A DNA stretch of 64,000 nucleotides from Lineus longissimus (taxonomy: Eukaryota > Nemertea > Pilidiophora > Heteronemertea > Lineidae), in NCBI RefSeq assembly GCF_910592395.1, contig NC_088308.1, positions 7,579,001-7,643,000 on the forward strand. The letters run 5' to 3'. The position numbers and the translations under genes were made by a program. Shown in pieces: positions 12,601 to 22,118 of the stretch (position 1 is its first letter; each line of letters opens with the position of its first letter). The notes below the pieces were generated by a model. It saw only the letters and a program-made list of their open reading frames with translations. It did not search any database and was not told the origin of the DNA.

Positions 12601-14943
12601 GAATATCTCGCTGGGACAGAGAAGAGCAGGCAAAGTACAATTTCTGGAGCTGTTCGTATTTGAACCCGCCGTGGAGTCTTCATGGTCTAGGCGTTCCCTG
12701 ATCACAATCCTGATGATCCGAGTCCAGTTTCATTTCTCAATACTTACAGATGCAGAGAACGATCAAGAAGATAAAGTAGACGACCAATTCTCTCAGGGTG
12801 GTCTTCACATGCAACTCCCTGTTGCCCTTCGTCTCCTCGGTCTGCCTGGTGGCCCATAGCGCTGCAAAACACAAGCAACAATAAAAGTTACACATAAGCT
12901 CTGTGACATCATGATACAAGTAAGACTGCTCCACACTAAAACTGGTCACAACTTGAATAGGGGACGGATCATTTGGGAATAGTTTAAAATTCAAAGAAGG
13001 CCCTGACCAAAGAGTGAGAACCCAAAGGCAAAAACCCACCCACTTTAGCTTGCCAAACCAAAATGCAGATCAAACACCCAAAATATTTTTCTTCCCAGAA
13101 TGATTAACCACAGGAATTAACTGCCTCATGAAACTGACACTATTGGAAGTGAAAAAAATGAGTCTTATTTTAATCTTGAAACTTCATATTCATATTAAAT
13201 TGAATTGACATTGAATGTCATATCTGGTTTTTTTAAACAGGAAGTTAAAAGGGAAGGCCAAGATCCACAAGGATCATGACACTGTTAATGCTGATGATGA
13301 TGTGACCTTTCACAGGGCTTGTACAATTTCTGCATCATGTTTATGGCCTCAAGCACGACTTTGACAGATTTCTAGAATCAGTGATATAAATTATTGACAT
13401 TATTGGACCAAGGAACATCAATTACTCAAACTAAAGTTATGACATGTCTAATGACGACTGTGATCCTCTTGGGCCCAACAAGAATAGCTAACTTAAGCTT
13501 TCGATATTAGAATTAATTATTAATTGAACGTGCGTGTTAATTTCCAATATGCCAGGCTGATGGATTGAACGCTGAGCACGGAAAGCTCTCTCTTGTTCAT
13601 TAGCTTTTACCTGTGCGTCAATTTGTCGCCATAGAAACGCTGAGAATATTTAACTTGTTGAATGTGACTATGACAACCTCTATAGGCCACTGCTCAAACG
13701 GTGCATTGTAATTGTATGTGCAGGCAGGAAAACGCGGATGTTGACGCACTTCACATCAGGAGTGAGTTGCGCTGGATCGTAAAATTGCCCTATTCTGGTT
13801 GCACAGAATTCAACAGCAGAAATGTCTATGTAGAACCTCCCTTAGTGGACACTTCTCCATTAAGGACACCTCTCTACTAAGGACAACCTCTCTATTAAGG
13901 ACACTAGTTTTGGTCCCAGATTGGTTGTTTTCATTCAATTTGACCTCCCTAATCAGGACACCTTTCTATAAAGGACAACACTTGTCAGTCCCGAGGGTGT
14001 CCCTATTAGAGAGGTTCTACTGTACGATATACATGTATGATAAACCACTTCAGGCATGAGAAATAACAAGTTTATGGTGGCTGTGATGTGAAGCCCGATC
14101 ACAGCAATTTTAACTAATTTTGATTAAATGATAATGATGATAAGTCAATAATGTCAACATGAATTCAGAGGCTACACAAATAACAGATGTCCGTCTCGGC
14201 CTTTTTGAAATCATCCCCGAGAAGGGAAGGTGTTTTCCCAAAGTGAGGTTGATAATTACAGTAACGCAACTAAAAACATGGGACGGGTCTGCTCATAATA
14301 GGCCCTATCGACAAAGACGAATCAGAGCCAAAACAAATCAAATACGCACACACAGAACACTTCAAAAGGCCCAGCCGACTTCAGATAATGCCATAAGCCA
14401 GTTGTTCCAGGTGAAACACACGACTGGTCAGCGCCCTAACAAACTTCTACGAAAAGGTCGGTAGCCATCGTCCAATCATTGAATGAGGATGAAGTAAGTT
14501 ACGTTAGCTACAAGTTACAATGCAGGTCGCAAAACGGATATCTAGCTGAAACAACAAGAATACCTGTTCATAAGAGTACTAAAAAATATATAAAGTATGA
14601 ACTTACACCTTAGGCCCCTTTTGAACTTGTACCAGCAACCCTCAGGTTCTTCCGTAACCACAATGTTTTGATCTTGACGGTCGTCCATTACCCGGATGGC
14701 TCCATCAACGTACATCTCACTTTCCATAGCAGCAGGTTGATCGGAGTCGCCTCTGAAGCTCTCGTTACCATATGATTGGCGTGAATCAGGCCTTGGACCA
14801 GCAGGATTATCTATACCCCCATCATCTAATCCCCAGGCCCTTCGTGAAGCAGCACTACTCGGACGATTTTTATTCGACATGCGATCCATTTCAAGCTCGT
14901 CGCTGTTGGACAAGCGTTGCGAGCTCGTCGGCCGGTTACTCAT
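3673..14943 (-). CDS. PKD2: Polycystin-2 (TRPP2 cation channel), complete
   Basis: Twelve exons in coding order: 14943-14607, 12861-12748, 9942-9812, 8992-8730, 8311-8087, 7849-7687, 7452-7216, 6766-6585, 6067-5848, 5413-5280, 4930-4477, 3918-3673. They sum to 2706 nt (901 aa plus stop), all in phase with GT/AG ends. PKD2 is a Ca2+-permeable channel of cilia and ER that usually pairs with polycystin-1. The reading shows a short Ser-rich N-terminus (1-112), the extracellular polycystin (TOP) domain with N-glycosylation sites (about 170-310), and six membrane segments. The selectivity-filter motif LGD is at 559-561. Two EF-hand loops are at 651-662 and 685-696. An acidic stretch and a coiled coil (766-818, containing [16 protein letters not shown]) follow. 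Vertebrate PKD2 is about 968 aa; the shortfall is N-terminal. It is divergent from LRRC75, 718 bp away. The family call is certain. Confidence 0.97.
5514..5790 (+). mobile_element. tRNA-derived SINE in a PKD2 intron
   Basis: The head (5514-5592) folds like a tRNA: GGCAG pairs with CTGCC, the A box is TAGCCCAGTGG (5523-5533), and the B box GGTTCGACTCC (5566-5576) matches the consensus. A roughly 200-bp unrelated body follows ('ACTGGTCAATTC...GGTGTCCTACTC'). The body and the lack of a clean tRNA end argue for a SINE rather than a working tRNA gene. The 3' limit is approximate. Confidence 0.75.
6885..7003. repeat. Degenerate remnant of the GGACACCTCT-type MITE
   Basis: Phrases such as TAATAGGGAGATGTCCTGA and AGAGGTGTCCCCAAGGGAGG match, in decayed form, the element at 13831-14019. 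It lies in a PKD2 intron. Confidence 0.5.
8499..8614. repeat. 58-bp perfect direct duplication
   Basis: The 58-bp segment starting GCTGAAATTTCCTGAAGGAT occurs twice back to back (8499 and 8557), without a difference that I can see. It is in a PKD2 intron. Confidence 0.95.
10556..10894. repeat. 34-bp minisatellite, about 10 copies
   Basis: The unit is ACCACCTCTTGATGTTGT followed by a T-rich spacer. Copies differ mainly at two positions (GTCTTTTT or GTGTTTTT; TATG or TGTG). The variants repeat as a higher-order pattern, which suggests block amplification. It lies in PKD2 intron 2. Confidence 0.97.
11436..12343. mobile_element. Foldback/MITE-like element with a nested LINE end
   Basis: Imperfect terminal inverted repeats (TGGTCACACTGG... 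and ...CCAGTGTGAACACACCA) are followed inward by many variants of the words AATTCGAATT, ACCGAATTGAATGCG and GTGTGACGC in both orientations. A retroelement 3' end (about 11745-12170) interrupts it. It lies in PKD2 intron 2. No transposase frame was seen, so it would be non-autonomous. Confidence 0.65.
11745..12170 (+). mobile_element. 5'-truncated non-LTR retrotransposon 3' end
   Basis: A plus-strand frame ends with [15 protein letters not shown]... and VKHLTRF-stop, followed by a short hairpin (CCCATATGGGAGG), AATAAATAA and a (AAT)n tail. The element at 33545-33912 has the same order (DGVVDSLKSLLFSD, VKLLVRAF-stop, GGAGG, AATAAATAA, simple tail). The shared architecture identifies the 3' terminus of one LINE family; the clade was not determined. 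Confidence 0.6.
13831..14019. mobile_element. MITE with GTAGAACCTC-type inverted ends
   Basis: Termini TAGAACCTCCCTTAGTGGAC and (reverse complement of the right end) TAGAACCTCTCTAATAGGGA form an inverted repeat. The interior repeats the phrase TAAGGACACCTCTCTA several times. There is no coding capacity. It lies in PKD2 intron 1. Confidence 0.75.
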
Positions 14944-15661
14944 TGGAATATTGGACGGATTGAGGCGTCACCCAATCAATAATTATGTTAAGTTCAATGT
15001 CCCTTTCTTTACCTTCTTCTTGATGAAAAGACCTGACCGTGAACACAAGATTAATCGGTGAGAAAGTCGCTTAATTTCTTGACAGGACGATCGATGCTGA
15101 AAATGTTGATCATGTTTCGCCATGCAGTTCATAACGAGGCTCTGACGTGCATTTGTTACGAAGGTTTTCATTGGCTGAAAGTTTAAAGGGGCCGTATTAA
15201 AGGACTAATGGAGTTATAACTGGGTCCTTTTCTGAGCACAACTGCCCATAAGGATTGCGAGGTGTACTCGTTTTGCCAGCCTTCGCTGCATGCTGTGGCC
15301 TGTAAAACAGAGCCATAAAATTATATAGACAACGTTCTTGTACAAGGTCTGGGGATTATTGGACACTAAGTCCTTCTTGTTTGCTCGGCTTGTTTCGTCT
15401 CACAAGCCTGTTATTTGTGAATACGACCATCCATCAGAAAAATATTTCCTAGATTTTGATCAACTCCTGGCCAAAAAATGCGTGGAACGCACCTCAAACT
15501 GGTGCGTTGACATCTGACGTCATTACATATAATGACGTCATCGCGCTTAGCGACACGTCGTGCATAGAAACGTCAGGATGGCCGTGAAATCACACTGCCC
15601 ATCCACTTTTTATTTCCAATGAATCTAGATATATAGACAAAAAACTCTCTGCCTGGTAAAA
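14944..15661. promoter_or_regulatory. PKD2-LRRC75 divergent promoter with paired CREs
   Basis: The start codons of PKD2 (14943, minus) and LRRC75 (15662, plus) face away from each other. Two perfect CRE octamers, TGACGTCA, lie at 15515-15522 and 15533-15540. The 26 bp covering both forms one near-perfect palindrome with a 4-bp centre. CREs bind CREB/ATF bZIP dimers (known). Shared control of both genes is inferred. A TATATA word lies at about 15630. Confidence 0.6.
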
Positions 15662-18600
15662 ATGGGAAGTGCATCCAGCCGCGGCTCTTCAAAATCTCCT
15701 GGAGCGTCTCCACGGCGTGACCACGAACAGCAAGTGGATTTAGCCGACCGCCAGTGGTCCTGCACCACCCGTCATCACCTCATTCACCTCATTAGCGCGG
15801 ACGTGGCCGAGGGTGAACTGGATCATGCACTTCAAATGGCCAAACTACTCAATAAGGTACAGTCAGTTTCCCGCTTGTAGGTCAGGCAATTCAATAAGGT
15901 AGGCAGCGCAATAGTTGCCCTGGTCCATTTCGAACTGAACTGAAATCCAGTCTCAACCTATAGAAAAACTACATCGTCTGGCAGGCTCCAGTTCGAAGAG
16001 GTCAAACGAACCTGACATCATTCATGCGATAGATATGGTCGACATCGAGGTTAATTCCCGGGGCTATATCCAGCATTTACCCTTTGGAAAGTGTGTGGTT
16101 TTTTACCATGGTAAACTGACAGGTGAATGGACATGGCAAATAGGGACGGTAAAACATTTTATCTTGGAGAGCATGGCGAAACGCTGACTTCACAATCGGT
16201 GAATCCACTTCAATCACCATTTAGGCCCGACTGATGTATCTCAGGACTTTGATGATGGCCAAGAATTGTCACCGGACTCAAAATTATTCATATTCATATT
16301 GCATACTCAACATGTCAGTTTCAAATTAACTGGAGTAATTGGTTCACAAAGCTTCCAATCACAATCACATCTGTAAAACCCTTGACCAATAAGAATTTGC
16401 CCCCATCCAATCAAAACAGGCCATAATATTTCCCCATTCTTTCCGAAGCACGAGAAGTCATGAAATATGCACTGGTAATTCATCTGCTGTGATGTTTCTC
16501 AGTGGACATGCAATCTTTGTTGTTGTCTTCAACGGGAGGCGGGGAGCTTGCGCAAGTGTGGTGAAATCAGTCGTTTCCCAAATAAAGTCCGTCACTTAAC
16601 ACGATTTCGCATGAATTTAACACAACGCATGCGATTTTTGCATTGTGTGGATGCAGTGCAATGGCGTGACAAAGATCTGCCGCATGTGTTGTTGCAATCG
16701 CATTCAGTCAAGCGGCGGTTTGCACTGATTGCGACTTTGCTTGAATCGCACAAGGCATTATTGCGTAATCTCCACCAGAAATCGTTTGTGGGTGAGCAGT
16801 AGTGTGGATTGCTGCGCAAAATAACTAATAATAAGCAGCGTGCATCACAGGTAATCGCATGCAGTGGACACCTACCCGAAAAGGACAACGTGGCGCGTGT
16901 AATACGTCGCAAAGCCCGCGAAACGTCAACGCGAACGCTTTTTCGTTATGAGGAGGTCGAACAATGGGATAAGCGTTCGAGTTGACGTTTCGGGGGCTTT
17001 GAGACGGAAAACTCCCTGTTTCAGCTTCTCGCCCCGTAAAAGCTCACAGCGATGATGTCCTTCCTGTTTCAGCTCTTTGGTATTGGTGTACCCGGAGAAG
17101 GAAACGTGGACCCAGATGCGATCATCGGCGTGGAAGCAGATGAAAATGAAGTAGAACACTTTGTCCTGGATAGGAAGTCTGTGATTCTCATGCACAACAT
17201 GATTGGCTTCATGGAGAACAAGCCACCAGGTTGGAAGGAACAAGTGAGTCATGAAGCCTGATTCAACTAAAAGCGGCGTTTTCCCGAGCTGCGGTCGCCA
17301 TCGGGGGTGGGTCAAACTAAACGCCTGGCCTATTTATGCTGTTATTTTTCAATGAACCCTTACCCGCTGGTGCGGTTAGCGTCTTTTGATGATACATCTA
17401 CTTCCCATCAACCACGTGAGCAGGGTAATTTGACTCACTATATACAGTACACATAGGCTACCCACTCCTAATAAGCTACGACCATGAAACATTGTTCGGG
17501 AACAGTGCTTTTGGTTTTGTCACCCGGCAAACGACGGAAAATTTACGCGAATCACTGTTTTTCTTCATTTGTCCGTCGTGTGCCGCAGCGTAACATACAG
17601 AGACACATAAATAACATCATTCACATCCTTCCAGTTCTCAGTTTTTCAAGAATTTCTTTCTCTCATCTACAGTTAAACATGATATGTAACGAACTCTCCA
17701 TCCATGTGGCGCCGCCTGTATTACGCGGCAGCTTCCCCCTCGATGACATCCCCATCCGGGAACTTGTGCTGACCTGCCTTGACCTCTACAAGACAATAAC
17801 GAAGATTGGCACGGTCCGGAGCATCATTGACAGGAACAGATCGTGAGTTGATGGGAGTCAATATCGCTACAACGATTATCACCACTACATTTTCCGAGGG
17901 CTTGTCTCGGTTTTGGTCGGTTCGAGAACATTTCCTTGAAATTATCTCTATTCCTTAGATCACCTTGGAAACGGTGATGACAGGACATCCTACCTCGAAC
18001 CGAGGCGAACCGGAGCATGTCCTCGGAAAATGTGGTGCGGATTCTCCAGGGTGATTATAATCAGAAGATTGAAATACATCTTACCCCCGCATGTCTAATT
18101 CCCAACCTTACATGAAGAACAGTAAAGTTGTCAATTGGAAGAGAATTCACTTCACCACCATCTTTTTTATATGCTCTCCTATAGGTCCGTGTTACCACTG
18201 TCGGCTTGTGTTTCGCGAATGACTCGACCGTCATTAGGCAGGTTTCGCAACACGGCCCCACGACAGACGAAGTACAATCGATCAACGAAGCTCTGTCGTG
18301 TCATCTAGGGTGCACTGACACTCGCAAATCATCACATACTTTAGTTGTTCGCCGTTTTTCAAAGTTGTCGATAAACTACGGTTACATACGTCGACGTCGT
18401 ACATAGCTCTTTGATATGGTTGCGAAACCTGTCTATTGTGAATGTGAGACAACTGCTTTCAACGTGGAAATTGCGCTTTGTGTCATATTCTTTTCGCCGA
18501 TTTAAAATCAAGTCCGTATTCCAGAATTACGAAGATCGAGATGAGCTACACTGGTATCACTAGCGACAGTTTCAAGATGTTGCTTCCATCCGTAGCTACA

Positions 18601-20936
18601 CTAGAATGTCTTGTCTTCCTAGGCCTGAAGGGGAATAGGCTTGAAAAGAGTATTGTCACCGATATGACATTGGTAAGTGTCCACATATATTTTAACATAC
18701 GCACATATGCTTTTATGATTTTTTTATGAATTACTTTTGTATAAGAAAAAAACAATGATGAAGTTTGAGTAGTGGACTCACGGTTCAAAAATAGTCCAGA
18801 AGATGACCCAAAACTTCAGTGTCACTGGTACTTTATCAAGGATTCTCTACATTTGCAAGAAAAATTTTGTTGTAATCGAGGTTGGTCTGTAACTATTGAC
18901 CTACTGAATAAAAACTGGTCGTCAAATTACCATAAATAAATAACGAGTAGAAAGGGTTCACTTTAACACGGTATTCGAAGGACTATAGTTTCTTTGCTTG
19001 CCAGCAGGTGGCTCTTAATACCCGGGATTATATTGTGTTCACCCAACATCACGTCAATTTTTATCAGAGATCTGCTGTTGGTGGAATGTAGTAACATCTG
19101 CACCACTTTTGGCGATGATCATGATACTACCAGCAAGCTAATCCTTTTGCCTCCAGAGGAACAGCTCCTTGTGAAAAATAGACCAAACTCTTTGGGCCGA
19201 ATTTACGAAGGGTGTTTAAGAGTTAGACGCGTGTAAATTCTACATAATCAGTTTCAGGGCCTAATGCGGTTTTCATGAAGAAACCCTGCAAGGCCCTGAC
19301 TCTGTCTATTCAGACATTAAACGCTGTTTTAAGCTAAACACCCTTTGTAAATTCGGCCCCTTATGTTCATTATTCCTTTATGATTATATTAATTCAAATT
19401 CAACCATGCGTTCATTCTGGCAAACATTTCGAGACATCCCCCAATGAATATTTCACCACAATACTAAATTGACATTTCAATTAATTATCCAACTTCTATG
19501 CCTGCTAGTGTTCGGACGGGGTTAGCACTCATACGTCAGATTCGTTGCTATGGCGAAGTTTGAGCCAAGTATAGTCGTGACGATTGAAGATCAATTGTTG
19601 GTAGCAAGTGAAATGTAGCTTGTATAGTGCACCACTAGTAATCTGTTTTGCGCAGTAGAAATCAACTCGGTACATACAGAGCACAACGCATAGATTTAGA
19701 TAATCTATATACTGAATGTCTGAAATACGGCAAAAATCGAAACGCCCTGGTTGTAAAATTTGATTTGTCGGTGAAGCAGCTTAAATGTCCCCCCTGGAAA
19801 AGTCTCCTTTCCTATTATATATTGTTGTATGGTGACTGATTAAGGTATTGTCCGTATAGAGAATCAGGACTCTCAATACCTCAGTAAACACGCATAAAAT
19901 CATTGTTCCCGGGACGATGTATGTCCTCGGACAGATTTTCCTACCACACCTCATTAACATCAGAAGCGTGCGCGTAATTCGTCATCCAAGTTTGAACAAT
20001 GCATTAATTCTCTCGAACTGAATCGAACAAAACCTGTCTTGGAAAAATCTCTTCACAAAAAAAACGAAAACGCAAATGTCAGTATATTCTTCTATAGCGC
20101 TCAGTCTTAGTAAGTCTCCAGTCTAATGCGCTTCATTGCGAAACCGGCGTCAGTTCTCTCTCGTGATTGATTTGTTCCAAGATTAAGAACGTCATCTGCA
20201 ACATTTAAACATTATCCGTCCATATTTATATCTCTTATATGGACGATGACGGCATTCATTTTATTGACAATTTTTACCAGCTTACCTGCACCTTATTGCC
20301 ATTACACGACTAGCTGATTGAACGAACATGATCGATAAACTGGCTGCGAGCCTTTGCCATGGTATCACCAATGTTCTTAGCCATCCGATAATGATCACAC
20401 TGCCACCTTTCCTTTGAAAATGTCAAATTGTGTAAATTCAACAAAGCCACCGTGTAGACAGATATTTCGATATTCTACCGGCTTGCATCGGCTATAACTT
20501 CCTGTAGTGATGTTCCAGTCAAAGAGAGGAAACCACAAAACATCACTCTGAACCAAGAACATCACGGGTTTACGGGTTCACACGCTGGGTGCGGGTGTTT
20601 TTTCCCAAACCACATCGCCATTGCCCAAACTCTTCTATTATATAGAGGGCGCGCGCGTGTAATCGTTCCTTTATGTAACATTCCTTTATGTTTCAGATAA
20701 TGGAGAACCCCAAGAAGTTCAGGAGTCTCAAATGGGTAGACTTCAGGAATAACGTGGATATCTTCACCGTGTCACAGAGGTACCTTCACCTACTGAAGGA
20801 ACGATGGGATACCAGACGTTATAATCCCCCGTTCAGAGTGGTCGCCGAAGAAAGCGGTCGACAGCTGCGGAAACATCTCCATGAAACCTTGGAGCATCAG
20901 GGTACCCAAAGCAAGCAATATGCTGTGCCCAATTAG
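15662..20936 (+). CDS. LRRC75: LRRC75-family leucine-rich repeat protein
   Basis: Exons: 15662-15856, 17073-17243, 17673-17813 (or 17842), 18185-18309, 18525-18672, 20697-20936, giving about 339 aa, near the 344 aa that I recall for human LRRC75A. The C-terminal half matches LRRC75A/B, with a segment KIEMSYTGITSD...LKGNRL followed by FRSLKWVDFRNNVDIF (family version: SVTWIDLGNNVDIF). ICNELSIHVAP in exon 3 matches the family LCRQLTYHLSP. The N-terminus MGSASS fits an N-myristoylation signal; both human paralogues also start MG. The molecular function of the family is unknown to me. Problem: the strong exon-3 donor at 17843 (GTGAGT) puts exon 4 out of frame, while the weak donor GTCCGG at 17814 keeps the frame. 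The exon-4 donor (GTGCAC) is also weak. Family call solid, middle exons provisional. Confidence 0.82.
16905..17016. mobile_element. Short MITE, CGTCAACGCGAACGC family
   Basis: Inverted arms AAACGTCAACGCGAACGCTT and AAGCGTTCGAGTTGACGTTT surround a short centre, and outer words (AAAGCCCGCG, CGGGGGCTTT) also pair. It is related to 22500-22617. It lies in LRRC75 intron 1. Confidence 0.65.
17874..18062. mobile_element. Hairpin MITE in LRRC75 intron 3
   Basis: Outer GATTATCACC / GGTGATTATAATC and inner CTACATTTTCCGAGG / CCTCGGAAAATGTGGTG pair as long inverted arms, which also contain CTCGGTTTTGGTCGGTTCGAG-like words. No coding frame. Confidence 0.6.
19193..19364. mobile_element. MITE with GGGCCGAATTTAC ends
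   Basis: GGGCCGAATTTACGAAGGGT and ACCCTTTGTAAATTCGGCCC form about 25-bp inverted termini with few mismatches. A second inner pair (TTTCAGGGCCT / AGGCCCTGA) extends the fold. It lies in LRRC75 intron 5. Confidence 0.75.
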
Positions 20937-21720
20937 AATCAATTTCGACTTTATTAAACTGCCATTTACACTTTTCTAAATTGACATTTTATTTATACAA
21001 AGAAAGATTGATTACGCGGCGGTTTCCCGCGTAGTGTCCACAGACTCTGCGGTTAGTTACAGATGTCGAGCACATAACATTACATATATAGGCCTATACA
21101 TATCAAAATTAACCTAACGCCTGTGAAGACTGCGCGGTGTTCACAGTCGTAAGGCCTAAGCCGTTTGTCAGTGTTCGCATTACCAAATAGACACAGTTAT
21201 AGAGAGGCCATGAATTTTGAATAGAGTACCAAATACATGTAGAAGAAATTGTCAATTTGTCCTTCAGCGTCCCACGCACCTACAAACAATGTGGGGGGAC
21301 ACACTCAGAGACAATCTGAAATTTGTATTTGAATTTGAAGATTTTCACTGACAATTGCGTAAATACGTAGGAAACATGAATTTCAACATTGACCTTGTGC
21401 AGACAGATGTACAGATACTATCAACATATACCAAGTTTCAGCAATTCGTATGCATGGTATTGGTAACTTCACTACGGCACTGAATGTGTAAAACTTCATT
21501 TCTATTTTCGTAGACCAGCAGTAATCACGAACGGCGTACCCCTTTAAGTGTCTATCATTCAACTACATGTAGCAATTTTCATGTGGAACAAGCGACCTCG
21601 TGACGCATTCTCCAAATCGAAAATAGTATATTCTAAAGTAGCATATACTTTGTATATTCTAAACGTATAAGACCGCCTCATTGCATTATTGTTGCTACAC
21701 AGAGTATTTGCACCGGGTTC
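20937..21720. other. LRRC75 3' flank, nothing recognised
   Basis: Downstream of the LRRC75 stop codon and upstream of the MITE at 21721. It probably holds the 3' untranslated region. No further gene or repeat was recognised. Confidence 0.5.
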
Positions 21721-22088
21721 AATAGCATTCCGCGATAATGAGGTCACTGCAGCTGCTGCCCTCTATTTCCCCATCGCTGAATTACAGGCAATGTCAGACA
21801 AACATGCGGTTTCGTAATGGATTCAGGCTTTCTAACTAGGGCAGTAGGTTCAATCTGGCACATGTCCGAGTGTTGGAAATACTACATAATTGTTCTGAAT
21901 ATTTCTCTCTCTGACTCTATGGTATCATTCATGCTAAAAACAATGCAGGGTCAAAGATAATTAACTTTGAAATAAGCTCAAATGCGTAGAAATAAGTGTC
22001 GATGTCCGACTGTCACGTGACTAAAACGTCATCAATATCTTATTCAAATGACCTTGTGAGCTATATAGTAACGTCGCGGAATGCTATT
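21721..22088. mobile_element. 368-bp MITE, copy 1
   Basis: Perfect 15-bp inverted termini AATAGCATTCCGCGA / TCGCGGAATGCTATT. The body is the reverse complement of 50176-50543, which has the same 368-bp length. It ends 30 bp downstream (in gene direction) of the SLC6 stop codon at 22119-22121, so it probably lies in that gene's 3' untranslated region. If the terminus is read as GCATTCCGCGA, both copies are flanked by TA. Confidence 0.92.
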
Positions 22089-22118
22089 TGAAATGGAAGC
22101 ACGGTGGTGGATATCTAT

